The translations under genes and the position numbers were made by a program. Below are positions 50,630 to 58,202 of a stretch of 64,000 bases of DNA, one piece after another; within the stretch, counting starts at the first letter, position 1, and the number at the start of each line of letters is the position of its first letter. The notes below the pieces were generated by a model. That model was not told where the DNA came from and did not search any database. It saw only the letters and a list, made by a program, of their open reading frames with translations. This DNA comes from CAZAQK01 sp046344715 (GTDB taxonomy: Bacteria > Pseudomonadota > Alphaproteobacteria > Rickettsiales > SXRF01). The DNA lies in contig JBKDKX010000015.1 in assembly GCA_046344715.1 (NCBI GenBank), positions 34,094 to 98,093 on the forward strand. Reading direction: 5' to 3'.

Positions 50630-50668
50630 TATGGGGGTTTATTTTCCCATATCATGATCATACTTAAA

Positions 50669-52270
50669 TTACCCCACCATACTCATCGCCACGGCCTCGG
50701 CGATTTTGATGCCATCCACACCGGCGGAGAGAATGCCGCCTGCGTAGCCCGCGCCTTCACCGGCGGGGAAGAGTCCTTTGGTGTTTAGGCTCTGGAACGA
50801 GTCATCGCGCGTGATGCGTATGGGCGATGAGGTGCGGGTTTCCACGCCCGTCAACACTGCATCATGCATATCAAAGCCGCGTATGTTGCGGCCAAAGGCG
50901 GTGAGTGCCTCGCGTATGGCAAAGATAGCATAATCCGGCAGGCAGGTTGATAAATCCGTTGGGGTTACACCTGGTTTGTAAGAAGGTATCACCGTGCCTA
51001 AATGCGTGCTTGGCCTGCCTGCAATGAAATCGCCCACCAGTTGCGCCGGGGCGGCATAGGTACTGCCACCGGCGATGAACGCGGCGGATTCCCACTTACG
51101 CTGGAAATCAACCCCCGCCAGCGGATGACCGGGATAATCCACCTCCGGTGTGATGCCCACCACAATGCCCGCATTCGCATTGCGCTCGGCGCGGGAATAC
51201 TGGCTCATGCCGTTAGTCACCACGCGGTTTTCTTCTGAGGTTGCCGCCACCACCGTACCGCCCGGGCACATGCAGAAGCTGTATACATCGCGCCCGTTGC
51301 TGGCGTGGTGCACCAGCTTGTAATCGGCAGCACCCAAAATGGGATGTCCGGCGAAATCACCGAAGCGTGTTACATCAATCAGTGATTGCGGGTGCTCAAT
51401 ACGAAAGCCCAGAGAGAAAGGCTTGGCCTCCACATACACTCCGCGTTCATGGAGCATTTTAAAGGTATCGCGCGAGCTATGGCCAACAGCCAGCACCACA
51501 TGCGTTGCCGGAATGTGCTCGCCACTTGCCAGCACCACACCACGCATCTGCCCGTCTTTGATATCAAGGTCGGCCACGCGGCTTTGCCAGCGATATTCGC
51601 CGCCGAGCGATTCAATGGTAGCGCGCATATTTTCCACCATCTTTACCAGCCGGAACGTGCCGATATGCGGGTGCGCCTCGGTTAAGATTTCCGGCGGCGC
51701 TTCAGCTTTCACAAACTCAGTGAGCACTTTGCGGCCAAGATAGCGCGGGTCTTTTATCTGGCTGTAGAGTTTGCCGTCGGAAAATGTGCCAGCACCGCCT
51801 TCACCAAACTGTACGTTGGATTCGGTATGCAATGTGGATTTACGCCACAGATCCCATGTGTCTTTGGTACGCTCACGCACCACCTTGCCGCGCTCTAATA
51901 TAATCGGCTTAAATCCCATCTGCGCTAATATAAGGGCAGCAAATAAACCACAGGGCCCTGCACCGATAATGACAGGGCGCGAAGGAAGTACCGCTGGTGC
52001 GCGCGCCACAAATTTATATTCCATGTCCGGCGTGGATTTTACGTTATTATCTTTAGCAAAACGCTTAAGCACTGCGGCTTCATCACGCACCTCCACATCC
52101 AGCGCATACACCAACAATATCGCTGATTTTTTGCGTGCATCATTCCCGCGCTTGAACACGGTGCAGGATAGAAGGTCTTTCGGTGCAATTTTTAAGCGGC
52201 TGATGACTGCTTCAGCAATAGCTTCCGGCGGATGGTTAAGCGGCAGTTTGATTTCAGTGAGGCGGATCAT
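50669..52270 (-). CDS. COG2509 family FAD-dependent oxidoreductase
   Basis: 533 residues. The N-terminal 90 residues are a ferredoxin-like/RNA-binding-like part (LTEIKLPLNHPPEAIAEAVI). The FAD motif is VIIGAGPCGLFAALILAQMG (~100), followed by ILERGKVVRERTKDTW, FGEGGAGTFSDGKLYS and the C-terminal GLFPAGEGAGYAGGI. COG2509 flavoproteins are widespread with no defined substrate. The ending after the hairpin at 52296-52320 shows it is separately transcribed from the HU-like gene. Confidence 0.9.
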   Translation of the reverse strand: MIRLTEIKLPLNHPPEAIAEAVISRLKIAPKDLLSCTVFKRGNDARKKSAILLVYALDVEVRDEAAVLKRFAKDNNVKSTPDMEYKFVARAPAVLPSRPVIIGAGPCGLFAALILAQMGFKPIILERGKVVRERTKDTWDLWRKSTLHTESNVQFGEGGAGTFSDGKLYSQIKDPRYLGRKVLTEFVKAEAPPEILTEAHPHIGTFRLVKMVENMRATIESLGGEYRWQSRVADLDIKDGQMRGVVLASGEHIPATHVVLAVGHSSRDTFKMLHERGVYVEAKPFSLGFRIEHPQSLIDVTRFGDFAGHPILGAADYKLVHHASNGRDVYSFCMCPGGTVVAATSEENRVVTNGMSQYSRAERNANAGIVVGITPEVDYPGHPLAGVDFQRKWESAAFIAGGSTYAAPAQLVGDFIAGRPSTHLGTVIPSYKPGVTPTDLSTCLPDYAIFAIREALTAFGRNIRGFDMHDAVLTGVETRTSSPIRITRDDSFQSLNTKGLFPAGEGAGYAGGILSAGVDGIKIAEAVAMSMVG

Positions 52271-52295
52271 GGCGTAGAGTGCTTTTAAAAATAAA

Positions 52296-52320
52296 GGGGG
52301 TTCATATTATATGAACCCCC
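52296..52320 (-). terminator. Intrinsic terminator of the HU-like gene
   Basis: A perfect 12-bp stem (GGGGGTTCATAT with its complement) around a single central T. Read on the minus strand it is followed by TTTATTTTT, so it ends HU transcription 28 bp after the stop codon. On the plus strand the following TTATTATA is a weaker U run. Confidence 0.9.
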
Positions 52321-52347
52321 TTATTATATCGTTAAAGAAAGAGAAAA

Positions 52348-52722
52348 TTAACGAATAGCAGCTGATTTCAGCTTAGCAAGTGCGCGTACTTTAACGCGGA
52401 CAGATGCTGGCTTTGCAGCAGCTTTCATCATTTCGCCGGTTGCTGGGTTGCGGATGAGTGTACCAGCTTTACGAGCAGGCACTTTACGCAGTGTTACTTT
52501 AAACAGGCCTGGTAGCATGAACTCGCCGAAGCCATTTGGATGTACGCAACCGCACATGATGCCTTCGAGAGAGCTGAGTACGCCGCTTACCTGAACGCGT
52601 GACAGGTCGTTCTGTTCAGCGATAAGGCTAACGAGAGCAGACTTTGTGAGTTTCTGTTTTACTGGACGTATAACAGCAACAGATGCGGTAGATTTCTTTT
52701 TTGCAGCAGATGATTTTGCCAT
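52348..52722 (-). CDS. HU-family-like DNA-binding protein with basic N-terminus
   Basis: 124 residues. A lysine/alanine-rich tail (MAKSSAAKKKSTASVAV) precedes a body with the HU/IHF order: LTKSALVSLIAEQNDLSRVQ, LPGLFKVTLRKVPARKAGT and RNPATGEMMKAAAKPASVRV, the last being the DNA-gripping arm with the conserved RNPATGE. The helix between is altered (GIMCGCVHPNGFGEF). It probably packs the nucleoid. Own promoter in the AT-rich 52723-52800 region and own terminator suggest strong, independent expression. Confidence 0.9.
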   Translation of the reverse strand: MAKSSAAKKKSTASVAVIRPVKQKLTKSALVSLIAEQNDLSRVQVSGVLSSLEGIMCGCVHPNGFGEFMLPGLFKVTLRKVPARKAGTLIRNPATGEMMKAAAKPASVRVKVRALAKLKSAAIR

Positions 52723-52920
52723 GGGAATACCCTTGTTAAGTTATAAAAACCTGAGAACAGGTAAGGGAGAATATAAATTAATATATATATTAAGCAAACA
52801 GAAATAGCGTGTTTTGCCGTGTTTTTTGCTGTTTTTTATAAATACACCCAAAGAAAAGACTGTATTTGACAGTATTTTGTGTGAGAGATCTGCTGATTAT
52901 ATGCCGTATTTTATTGGGTT

Positions 52921-54339
52921 TTACGCAGATTCGCCATATTCTTTAAGCATCGAAACCGTGCGTTCCATATCGTGTTTCGTGGTGCGTGGATTGATAGTAC
53001 ACAGGCGCAGTACATGCCTGCCACCCATAATGGTAGGGCTAAGCAACGCATAACCGGAATATATAATTTGCTGTGCAATATGGTTGTTCAATGTGTTCAG
53101 TGCTTCTTCATTGAGATCTGGTTTGCCATAGCGGAATGTGATGATGCCCAGTTGTGCCGGTGTAATGATTTCCCAGCAACTATCGGCTTTCAGGAGTGAT
53201 TGCACATATTCCGCATTCTCGATACCGATGGTTATTGCTTCGCGGAACGCGTCTACCCCAAATGCCTTGAATGATAGCCAGAGTTTGAGTGCGCGGAAGC
53301 CACGCGTAAGCTGTACACCGTAATCACAGAAGTTAATCTGCTCAGCACTTTGCGCCAGTATCTTCAGATATTCGGCCGAGGTCTTGAAGGTATCGCGCAA
53401 ATGTTCGCGATTACGGATAAGTGCGCAGCCAATCTCATAGGGTTGGAATAACCATTTATGCGGATCAATCCCCAGCGAATCGGCATATTCAAGCCCCTGC
53501 AACGCCAGCCTGCCTTTGGAGGAAATAGCTGCTGCGCCGCCATATGCGCCATCCACATGCAGCCACAATCCTTCTGTCTTGCAGAACTGATGCAACTCCA
53601 GAAGCGGATCAACAGCACCAGCATTGGTGGTACCGGCATTTGCTACAACACAGAACGGCACCATGCCTTGCAAGCGGTCAGCAGCGATGCGCTGGCGTAA
53701 TGCTTCCATAGACAGGCGGAACTGCGGGTCGGCAGGAATCTTGCGAATCTGGAATTGCTGGAAGCCCAGAATCTTTAAGCCTTTGGCAACGGATGAATGC
53801 GTCTGGTCAGAAAAATAAATGGTGGCGTTGGTGGTGTTGTTTGCCAGCATCACATGCCGTGCAACGGCAAGACCAGTCATGTTCGCCATTGAGCCACCGC
53901 TTACGAACAGGCCGCCTGCTTCTTTTGGAAAATGCAGCAGCTCACGCAGCCATTCAATCGCCGTAAGCTCTATCTGCGCCACGCCAGACGGCCCAAGAAA
54001 ACCACCAGAAAATACATTGAGTGAGGATGCAATGGCATCAGCCATCGCGCTGATAAAATTGCTAGGGCCTGGCACAAACGCGAAATTGCGCGGATGGTCA
54101 GTGTGCGTCATCTGGTCAAAGACATGGGTTTTTAGTTGTGCAATAAGTTGCGGAATAGGGGTGCCGCCAGACGGGAGGGGTTCATGCAATCCTTCGCTTA
54201 GATGCTGCATGGAGGAGGGGCGTGTCACCGGCAATTCTGGCAGATGTGTAAAGTGCTGTACGATGAGTTCGCTGACCTGTGCGGCAATGCCACGCATATC
54301 GGCTTCGGACAGGGTGAGGGGAGGCAAGGGCTGTTGCAT
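52921..54339 (-). CDS. PLP-dependent decarboxylase (group II amino acid decarboxylase)
   Basis: 472 residues. PLP site: HVDGAYGGAAAIS (Asp and Ala of the cofactor pocket) and the Schiff-base Lys in LGIDPHKWLFQPYEIG (~303). FVSGGSMANMTGLAVAR binds the phosphate. Overall pattern fits aromatic-L-amino-acid/tyrosine decarboxylases; substrate cannot be chosen by eye. The gene stands alone between the HU-like gene and a DUF486 remnant. Confidence 0.9.
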   Translation of the reverse strand: MQQPLPPLTLSEADMRGIAAQVSELIVQHFTHLPELPVTRPSSMQHLSEGLHEPLPSGGTPIPQLIAQLKTHVFDQMTHTDHPRNFAFVPGPSNFISAMADAIASSLNVFSGGFLGPSGVAQIELTAIEWLRELLHFPKEAGGLFVSGGSMANMTGLAVARHVMLANNTTNATIYFSDQTHSSVAKGLKILGFQQFQIRKIPADPQFRLSMEALRQRIAADRLQGMVPFCVVANAGTTNAGAVDPLLELHQFCKTEGLWLHVDGAYGGAAAISSKGRLALQGLEYADSLGIDPHKWLFQPYEIGCALIRNREHLRDTFKTSAEYLKILAQSAEQINFCDYGVQLTRGFRALKLWLSFKAFGVDAFREAITIGIENAEYVQSLLKADSCWEIITPAQLGIITFRYGKPDLNEEALNTLNNHIAQQIIYSGYALLSPTIMGGRHVLRLCTINPRTTKHDMERTVSMLKEYGESA

Positions 54340-54463
54340 GGAAAAATCTTCTAGCAGTGTCAGGATGGTTTGTAGTTGAGCTAAATCAATTCTGGTGCAT
54401 CATGGAATTATGGCTAGTAATAGCGTTATCTGGCGATTTTGCACTAAATAGATGAGGTTTAGT

Positions 54464-54807
54464 ATGACAAGCGTTCCTGTGGCAACAATCGGCCTTTTAC
54501 TGGCTTCCAACGTGTTTATGACCTTCGCATGGTACGGCCTTTGAAATATAAGGCGGCACCGCTTTATACGGTTATCCTCATCAGCTGGGGCATCGCGTTT
54601 TTTGAATATTGCCTTCAGGTGCCGGCCAACCGCATCGGGCACGGCTATTATTCTGCCGTGGAGCTTAAAACCATACAGGAAGTGCTGACGCTGCTGGTTT
54701 TTGTGGGATTTTCGTATTTTTATCTGGGCGAATCGCTGCGCTGGAACCATTATCTGGGATTTGCGCTGATTATCACTGCCGTGTATGTAATTTTCAAGGA
54801 ATGGTAA
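54464..54807 (+). pseudogene. DUF486 (small DMT-type membrane protein) with frameshift
   Basis: The ATG at 54464 starts MTSVPVATIGLLLASNVFMT, continues FAWYGL and stops at 54542. The rest, in the +1 frame, gives LKYKAAPLYTVILISWGIAF, FEYCLQVPANRIGHGYYSA and LRWNHYLGFALIITA up to 54807. Family members read WYGHLKYK at the junction, so one base is missing near 54539-54541. The whole protein would be about 114 residues with four helices. Either a recent loss of function or a sequencing error. Confidence 0.8.
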
Positions 54808-54877
54808 TAAGTTAGCGGGGTATTGCTGAATCTCTTGCAAAATGTGCTGGATACGGTATTAAGCACGGTCTAAGTGC

Positions 54878-54925
54878 GGAGGAGTGGCCGAGCGGTTTAA
54901 GGCACCGGTCTTGAAAACGGTCGTA
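54878..54925 (+). tRNA. Fragment of tRNA-Ser(TGA), pseudo-tRNA
   Basis: The 5' half of a serine tRNA: GGAGGAGTGGCCGAGCGG, D-loop and an anticodon loop with TGA at 54912-54914. After CGGTCGTAGGTTGGAG the sequence loses tRNA structure, with no variable arm, T-arm or acceptor 3' strand. A complete tRNA-Ser(TGA) follows 41 bp later with a different acceptor stem. It looks like a tRNA gene broken by an earlier insertion. Confidence 0.7.
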
Positions 54926-54965
54926 GGTTGGAGTGATTTTTTAACGCCGAAAGGCAATGGTATAT

Positions 54966-55055
54966 GGAAGCTTGGCCGAGTGGTTTAAGGCAGCAGTCTT
55001 GAAAACTGCCGAGGGGGCAACTCCTCCGTGAGTTCGAATCTCACAGCTTCCGCCA
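54966..55055 (+). tRNA. tRNA-Ser (TGA)
   Basis: 90 bases with encoded CCA. Acceptor stem GGAAGCT/AGCTTCC, long variable arm (GAGGGGGCAACTCCTCCG) typical of class II tRNA, T-loop GTTCGAATC and anticodon TGA at 55000-55002 between GCAGT and ACTGC. It forms the left edge of the second element, with the tyrosine integrase gene 0.9 kb further on. Confidence 0.97.
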
Positions 55056-55114
55056 CCCCCTATTTTGACCCCCAAAAATGCCTCATGGTCCACTGGTGGT
55101 CCACTTGGAAACAA

Positions 55115-55822
55115 ATGATGGCAAATGCCCCCAATAATACCTGCTGGATTTGTGGTGCTGATAGCTTGACCGGCGAGCATAAAATAAAGCGTTCAGACCT
55201 CCGCGATGTATTCGGTAATGTGACGCAGGCAGATGCTCTTTATTTTCATGATAATAAGCGCAAGAATAAGCCAATTGGCAGCCTAAATGCCAAGTTGCTA
55301 AAATTATCAAGCATATGTGCCTACTGCAACAACACCAGAACCCAACCATATGATAATGCTTGGGAGAATTTATCTGGGGCACTGCGAAAACTAAATCCAG
55401 CAATTGAAAGTGGCAGGGTTGTTCGGGCGAATCGAATTTTTCGACATGACACGGCACGGGAGATGCTGAATGTTCACCTGCATTTCGTTAAATGGTTTGG
55501 CTGTCGTATAGTGGAAGGTAATATACCAATCGACATTTCCGCTTTTGCCGCATCAATAATTACAGGAAAAGCTCATCCTAACCTTTATCTGAAATTTGGT
55601 ATGGGTTTCTCATTAAACGGCAAGCCAATGGCGGGCATGTCGGACGTCGAGGTGGCCGAAAGAATTGCTGATGGTCAGTGCGCGTTCGCTACTTGCTTTT
55701 ATAATGTGAGTGATTTTGCAGTTAATGTTATGTTTGCTTTAGATGGCGAAAAACGAAACGGTTTAATAGGTGCCTGGCACCCACGATTGGGCACTAATAA
55801 GCTCATAATCTCGGATTTTTAA
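55115..55822 (+). CDS. HNH-like zinc-cluster protein at the tRNA-Ser junction
   Basis: 235 residues if the ATG at 55115 is used; it has GGAA upstream. The open frame begins at a GTG inside the tRNA, which is not believable as a start. NTCWICGADSLTGEHKIKRS followed by SICAYCNNTRTQPYDNAW gives two CxxC pairs with H and N between, like an HNH nuclease with a degenerate core. The rest has no known domain. It is the first gene of the element. Confidence 0.6.
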   Translation: MMANAPNNTCWICGADSLTGEHKIKRSDLRDVFGNVTQADALYFHDNKRKNKPIGSLNAKLLKLSSICAYCNNTRTQPYDNAWENLSGALRKLNPAIESGRVVRANRIFRHDTAREMLNVHLHFVKWFGCRIVEGNIPIDISAFAASIITGKAHPNLYLKFGMGFSLNGKPMAGMSDVEVAERIADGQCAFATCFYNVSDFAVNVMFALDGEKRNGLIGAWHPRLGTNKLIISDF

Positions 55823-55883
55823 TGTCGGATTCACCCACATCATTTTGATAATCCGCAGTAAAAGTGTTTGAACAAAATAGATG

Positions 55884-55897
55884 AGTGTTGCAACACT
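55884..55897. promoter_or_regulatory. Perfect 14-bp palindrome before the integrase gene
   Basis: AGTGTTGCAACACT is its own reverse complement. It lies 67 bp upstream of the integrase ATG in a non-coding gap and may be an operator controlling excision and integration. Confidence 0.45.
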
Positions 55898-55963
55898 TTA
55901 GTTGTTGCTGGTGTTTGCTATGTACGGTAAATTTTTGCCTGTTACGGCAAAGGGTTACGGGCG

Positions 55964-57049
55964 ATGGCAACAATACAGAAACGGTTGAATTCCAAGGGCG
56001 AAGCGAGCTTCCATGTTCGCGTGCGGCTGCGTGGGCATCCCGTTCAAACGTGTACCTTCCAACGCCTCACCGATGCGCGTGAATGGGGCAAGCAAACCGA
56101 GTCCGCCATCCGCGAGGGACGCTACTTCAAAACCGCCGAAGCAAAAAAACACACGGTGGCCGAACTGATCGACCGCTACCTTAAAACCATCGAACAGCGC
56201 AACCCGCAACGCTATAACAGCGTGAAGGCGATGCTGTTCTGGTGGCATGACCAGATTGGCAGTTACCTGCTCTCGGATGTCACTCGCGCGCTGCTTATCG
56301 AAAAGCGTGAAATCCTTGTGCAGGGTAATGTCATCAACAAGAAGCTGAAACGCTCGACGCACTCCAAACAGCGTACGCCCTCCACTGCCAACCGCTACAT
56401 GGTGGCTCTTTCCACTGCGTTCAGCATGGCGGTGAATGAGTGGGAGTGGATTCATGACCACCCGATGCAGCGCATTGCAAAACTCTCTGAACCGCGCGGT
56501 CGTGTACGCTTCCTCGATGATGACGAACGCAAACGGCTACTTGCGGCGTGCCAGCAGATCAATAGCGAACACCTCTATTTTCTCGTTGTGCTTGCCCTCT
56601 CGACGGGTGCGCGGCATGGCGAACTTATCAAACTGCGCTGGAAGGATGTTGATTTTAAGCGCAACGTGATTGTGCTCCACGATACCAAAAACAAAGAGCG
56701 GCGCGTGCTGCCACTGGCGCACTATGCGCTGGAACTGATCCGCGAACGCCACCAGGCGCGCACGTTGGTCACTGATCTGGTATTCCCATCGCCTTACGAC
56801 CCCAAACGTACTTGGCAAAGCCAGGCGGCATGGAAAACTGCTATTGAAAAAGCTGGTCTGGAGGATTTCCGCTTCCATGATCTGCGCCACAGCGCGGCAT
56901 CTTACCTTGCCATGAACGGTGCATCCCTCTCAGAGATTGCCGAGGTGCTTGGACATAAGACGCTGGCGATGGTGAAACGCTACGCTCACCTCTCCGAGGC
57001 GCACACGACCAAGGTCGTCACCCGCATGAATGAACAGATTTTCGGGTGA
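55964..57049 (+). CDS. int: Tyrosine recombinase (phage-type integrase)
   Basis: 361 residues. N-terminal DNA-binding part (VRLRGHPVQTCTFQRLTDAR), SAM-like core, and a catalytic domain with STGARHGELIKLRW (first Arg), HDLRHSAASYLA (His, Arg), GHKTLAMVKRYAHL (His and Tyr). It sits near tRNA-Ser, the probable target. The right attachment copy of the tRNA 3' end was not found before 64000. Confidence 0.95.
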   Translation: MATIQKRLNSKGEASFHVRVRLRGHPVQTCTFQRLTDAREWGKQTESAIREGRYFKTAEAKKHTVAELIDRYLKTIEQRNPQRYNSVKAMLFWWHDQIGSYLLSDVTRALLIEKREILVQGNVINKKLKRSTHSKQRTPSTANRYMVALSTAFSMAVNEWEWIHDHPMQRIAKLSEPRGRVRFLDDDERKRLLAACQQINSEHLYFLVVLALSTGARHGELIKLRWKDVDFKRNVIVLHDTKNKERRVLPLAHYALELIRERHQARTLVTDLVFPSPYDPKRTWQSQAAWKTAIEKAGLEDFRFHDLRHSAASYLAMNGASLSEIAEVLGHKTLAMVKRYAHLSEAHTTKVVTRMNEQIFG

Positions 57050-57053
57050 GCAT

Positions 57054-57551
57054 ATGAACGAGAAAAATATTTCCATCCGTATTCCTGGTTTATCTGATCA
57101 CAGCCCTACCAATCGCGCGAATCTGCTGAGTGGTGACATGGGAGAGAGGATATTAGAGGGTTTGCGACATCGCATGGAAAATACTGACTGTGTGTCGCTG
57201 ATTCAAAGCATGGTTGGAGTATATCCTCATTCATTGAACAGACCTTTTGATCGCGCAGTATTTATGCCGCCACAGCCACGTTATGCTCCGCAGCCTATTC
57301 AGGCACCACCTCCACAGAAACTTAGAGCGGAGCAACTGGCGAAGGATCGTTGCCAGACAATCGCCAAGATGCTCTGGAAACAAAACCCGAGCCTTACAAT
57401 TGCCGAGCTGACACGCCATCCCATGATCAGAGACAAAGAGTTGGGTGGTGGGCAATTTTATGAGCCACGCACGGTGTATGACTGGATTGCCGAAATTAAA
57501 AATCACCCGCAGAAAAATAAGCGCGGCAGACCACGCAAGTCGCTGAAATAA
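57054..57551 (+). CDS. Hypothetical element protein
   Basis: 165 residues from ATG 57054, 4 bp after the integrase stop. The first half is unstructured with Pro-rich sequence (PPQPRYAPQPIQAPPPQ). The second half (AKMLWKQNPSLTIAELTRHP ... TVYDWIAEIKNHP) looks like a helical DNA-binding region and ends in a basic tail (KNKRGRPRKSLK), an AT-hook-like GRPRK. Probably a DNA-binding partner of the integrase; no family recognised. Confidence 0.6.
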   Translation: MNEKNISIRIPGLSDHSPTNRANLLSGDMGERILEGLRHRMENTDCVSLIQSMVGVYPHSLNRPFDRAVFMPPQPRYAPQPIQAPPPQKLRAEQLAKDRCQTIAKMLWKQNPSLTIAELTRHPMIRDKELGGGQFYEPRTVYDWIAEIKNHPQKNKRGRPRKSLK

Positions 57552-57673
57552 CAACGCAATAAATTACGCTCCTGAAAATCAGGCTCTGCAGCGCATATTT
57601 CGATTCGCCGTTTCTACATAGGCTGCTCCGTATCCAGCAACACCGCTGGGCAACCAACTGAACGGAGCATGAT

Positions 57674-57883
57674 ATGGACAATCCCGATACCGCTATCAAA
57701 ACCCGCTTGATTCCAGTGACCAAATGGAACGAGCATCACCAATGGCCACCGCTTGGCGGCCTTCGCCACCTGATCTTTCACGAAAAGAGCAATGGCTTTC
57801 ACAAAGTTATTCGCCGCTGCGGTCGCCGCGTGCTGATCGATGAAGCTGCCTTCTTCCAATGGATGGAGGCGCAAAATGGATAA
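57674..57883 (+). CDS. Excisionase/AlpA-like small DNA-binding protein
   Basis: 69 residues. WPPLGGLRHLIFHEKSNGFH and VIRRCGRRVLIDEAAFFQWM follow the winged-helix excisionase pattern, with RRCGRRVLIDEAAF as the usual wing and end helix. ACGGAG lies before the ATG. It overlaps the next gene by 8 bp. Likely controls excision or the following replication genes. Confidence 0.7.
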   Translation: MDNPDTAIKTRLIPVTKWNEHHQWPPLGGLRHLIFHEKSNGFHKVIRRCGRRVLIDEAAFFQWMEAQNG

Positions 57884-58202
57884 TGAATTTAACGTCATCG
57901 ACACCAGCAGTCTCAAAGCTGCCATTGATTACCACGGCATTGGCGATCTGCAGGCATATCTGCACAAGGAGTTTGACGGAGTGGCAATCCATCATCCGTG
58001 GAGCGCAATCTGCAATCCGCACTTCCCGTGTGCCATTGAAAAGCGCAGCCTGATCTTCAACCGCCATACAGGCTATTGGATAGATCGCAGCTGCGGTGAT
58101 TCTGGCCCTAATTTTGTGTCGATGGTGGCGTATCTTTTTCAGCTTCCGCCGAACAAAGCCGCGCTCCGCATCATTGAAGAAATGAGGTTGAGCCATGGAT
58201 AA
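57876..58202 (+). CDS. Small element protein, possible primase accessory
   Basis: 108 residues from ATG 57876 (the frame to 57840 overlaps the previous gene). LQAYLHKEFDGVAIHHPWSA, two Cys in CNPHFPC and CGDSGPNFVSMVAYLFQLPP resemble the zinc-ribbon start of DnaG-like primases (CHC2-like), but only one clear CxxxxxC pair is visible. It overlaps the primase-polymerase gene by 8 bp, so a helper of that protein is a reasonable inference. Confidence 0.55.
   Translation: MDNEFNVIDTSSLKAAIDYHGIGDLQAYLHKEFDGVAIHHPWSAICNPHFPCAIEKRSLIFNRHTGYWIDRSCGDSGPNFVSMVAYLFQLPPNKAALRIIEEMRLSHG

Noticed and set aside
54400..54840. 146-residue leftward frame over the DUF486 region
   Set aside because: The plus strand gives an exact DUF486 match in two frames, so this is a shadow.
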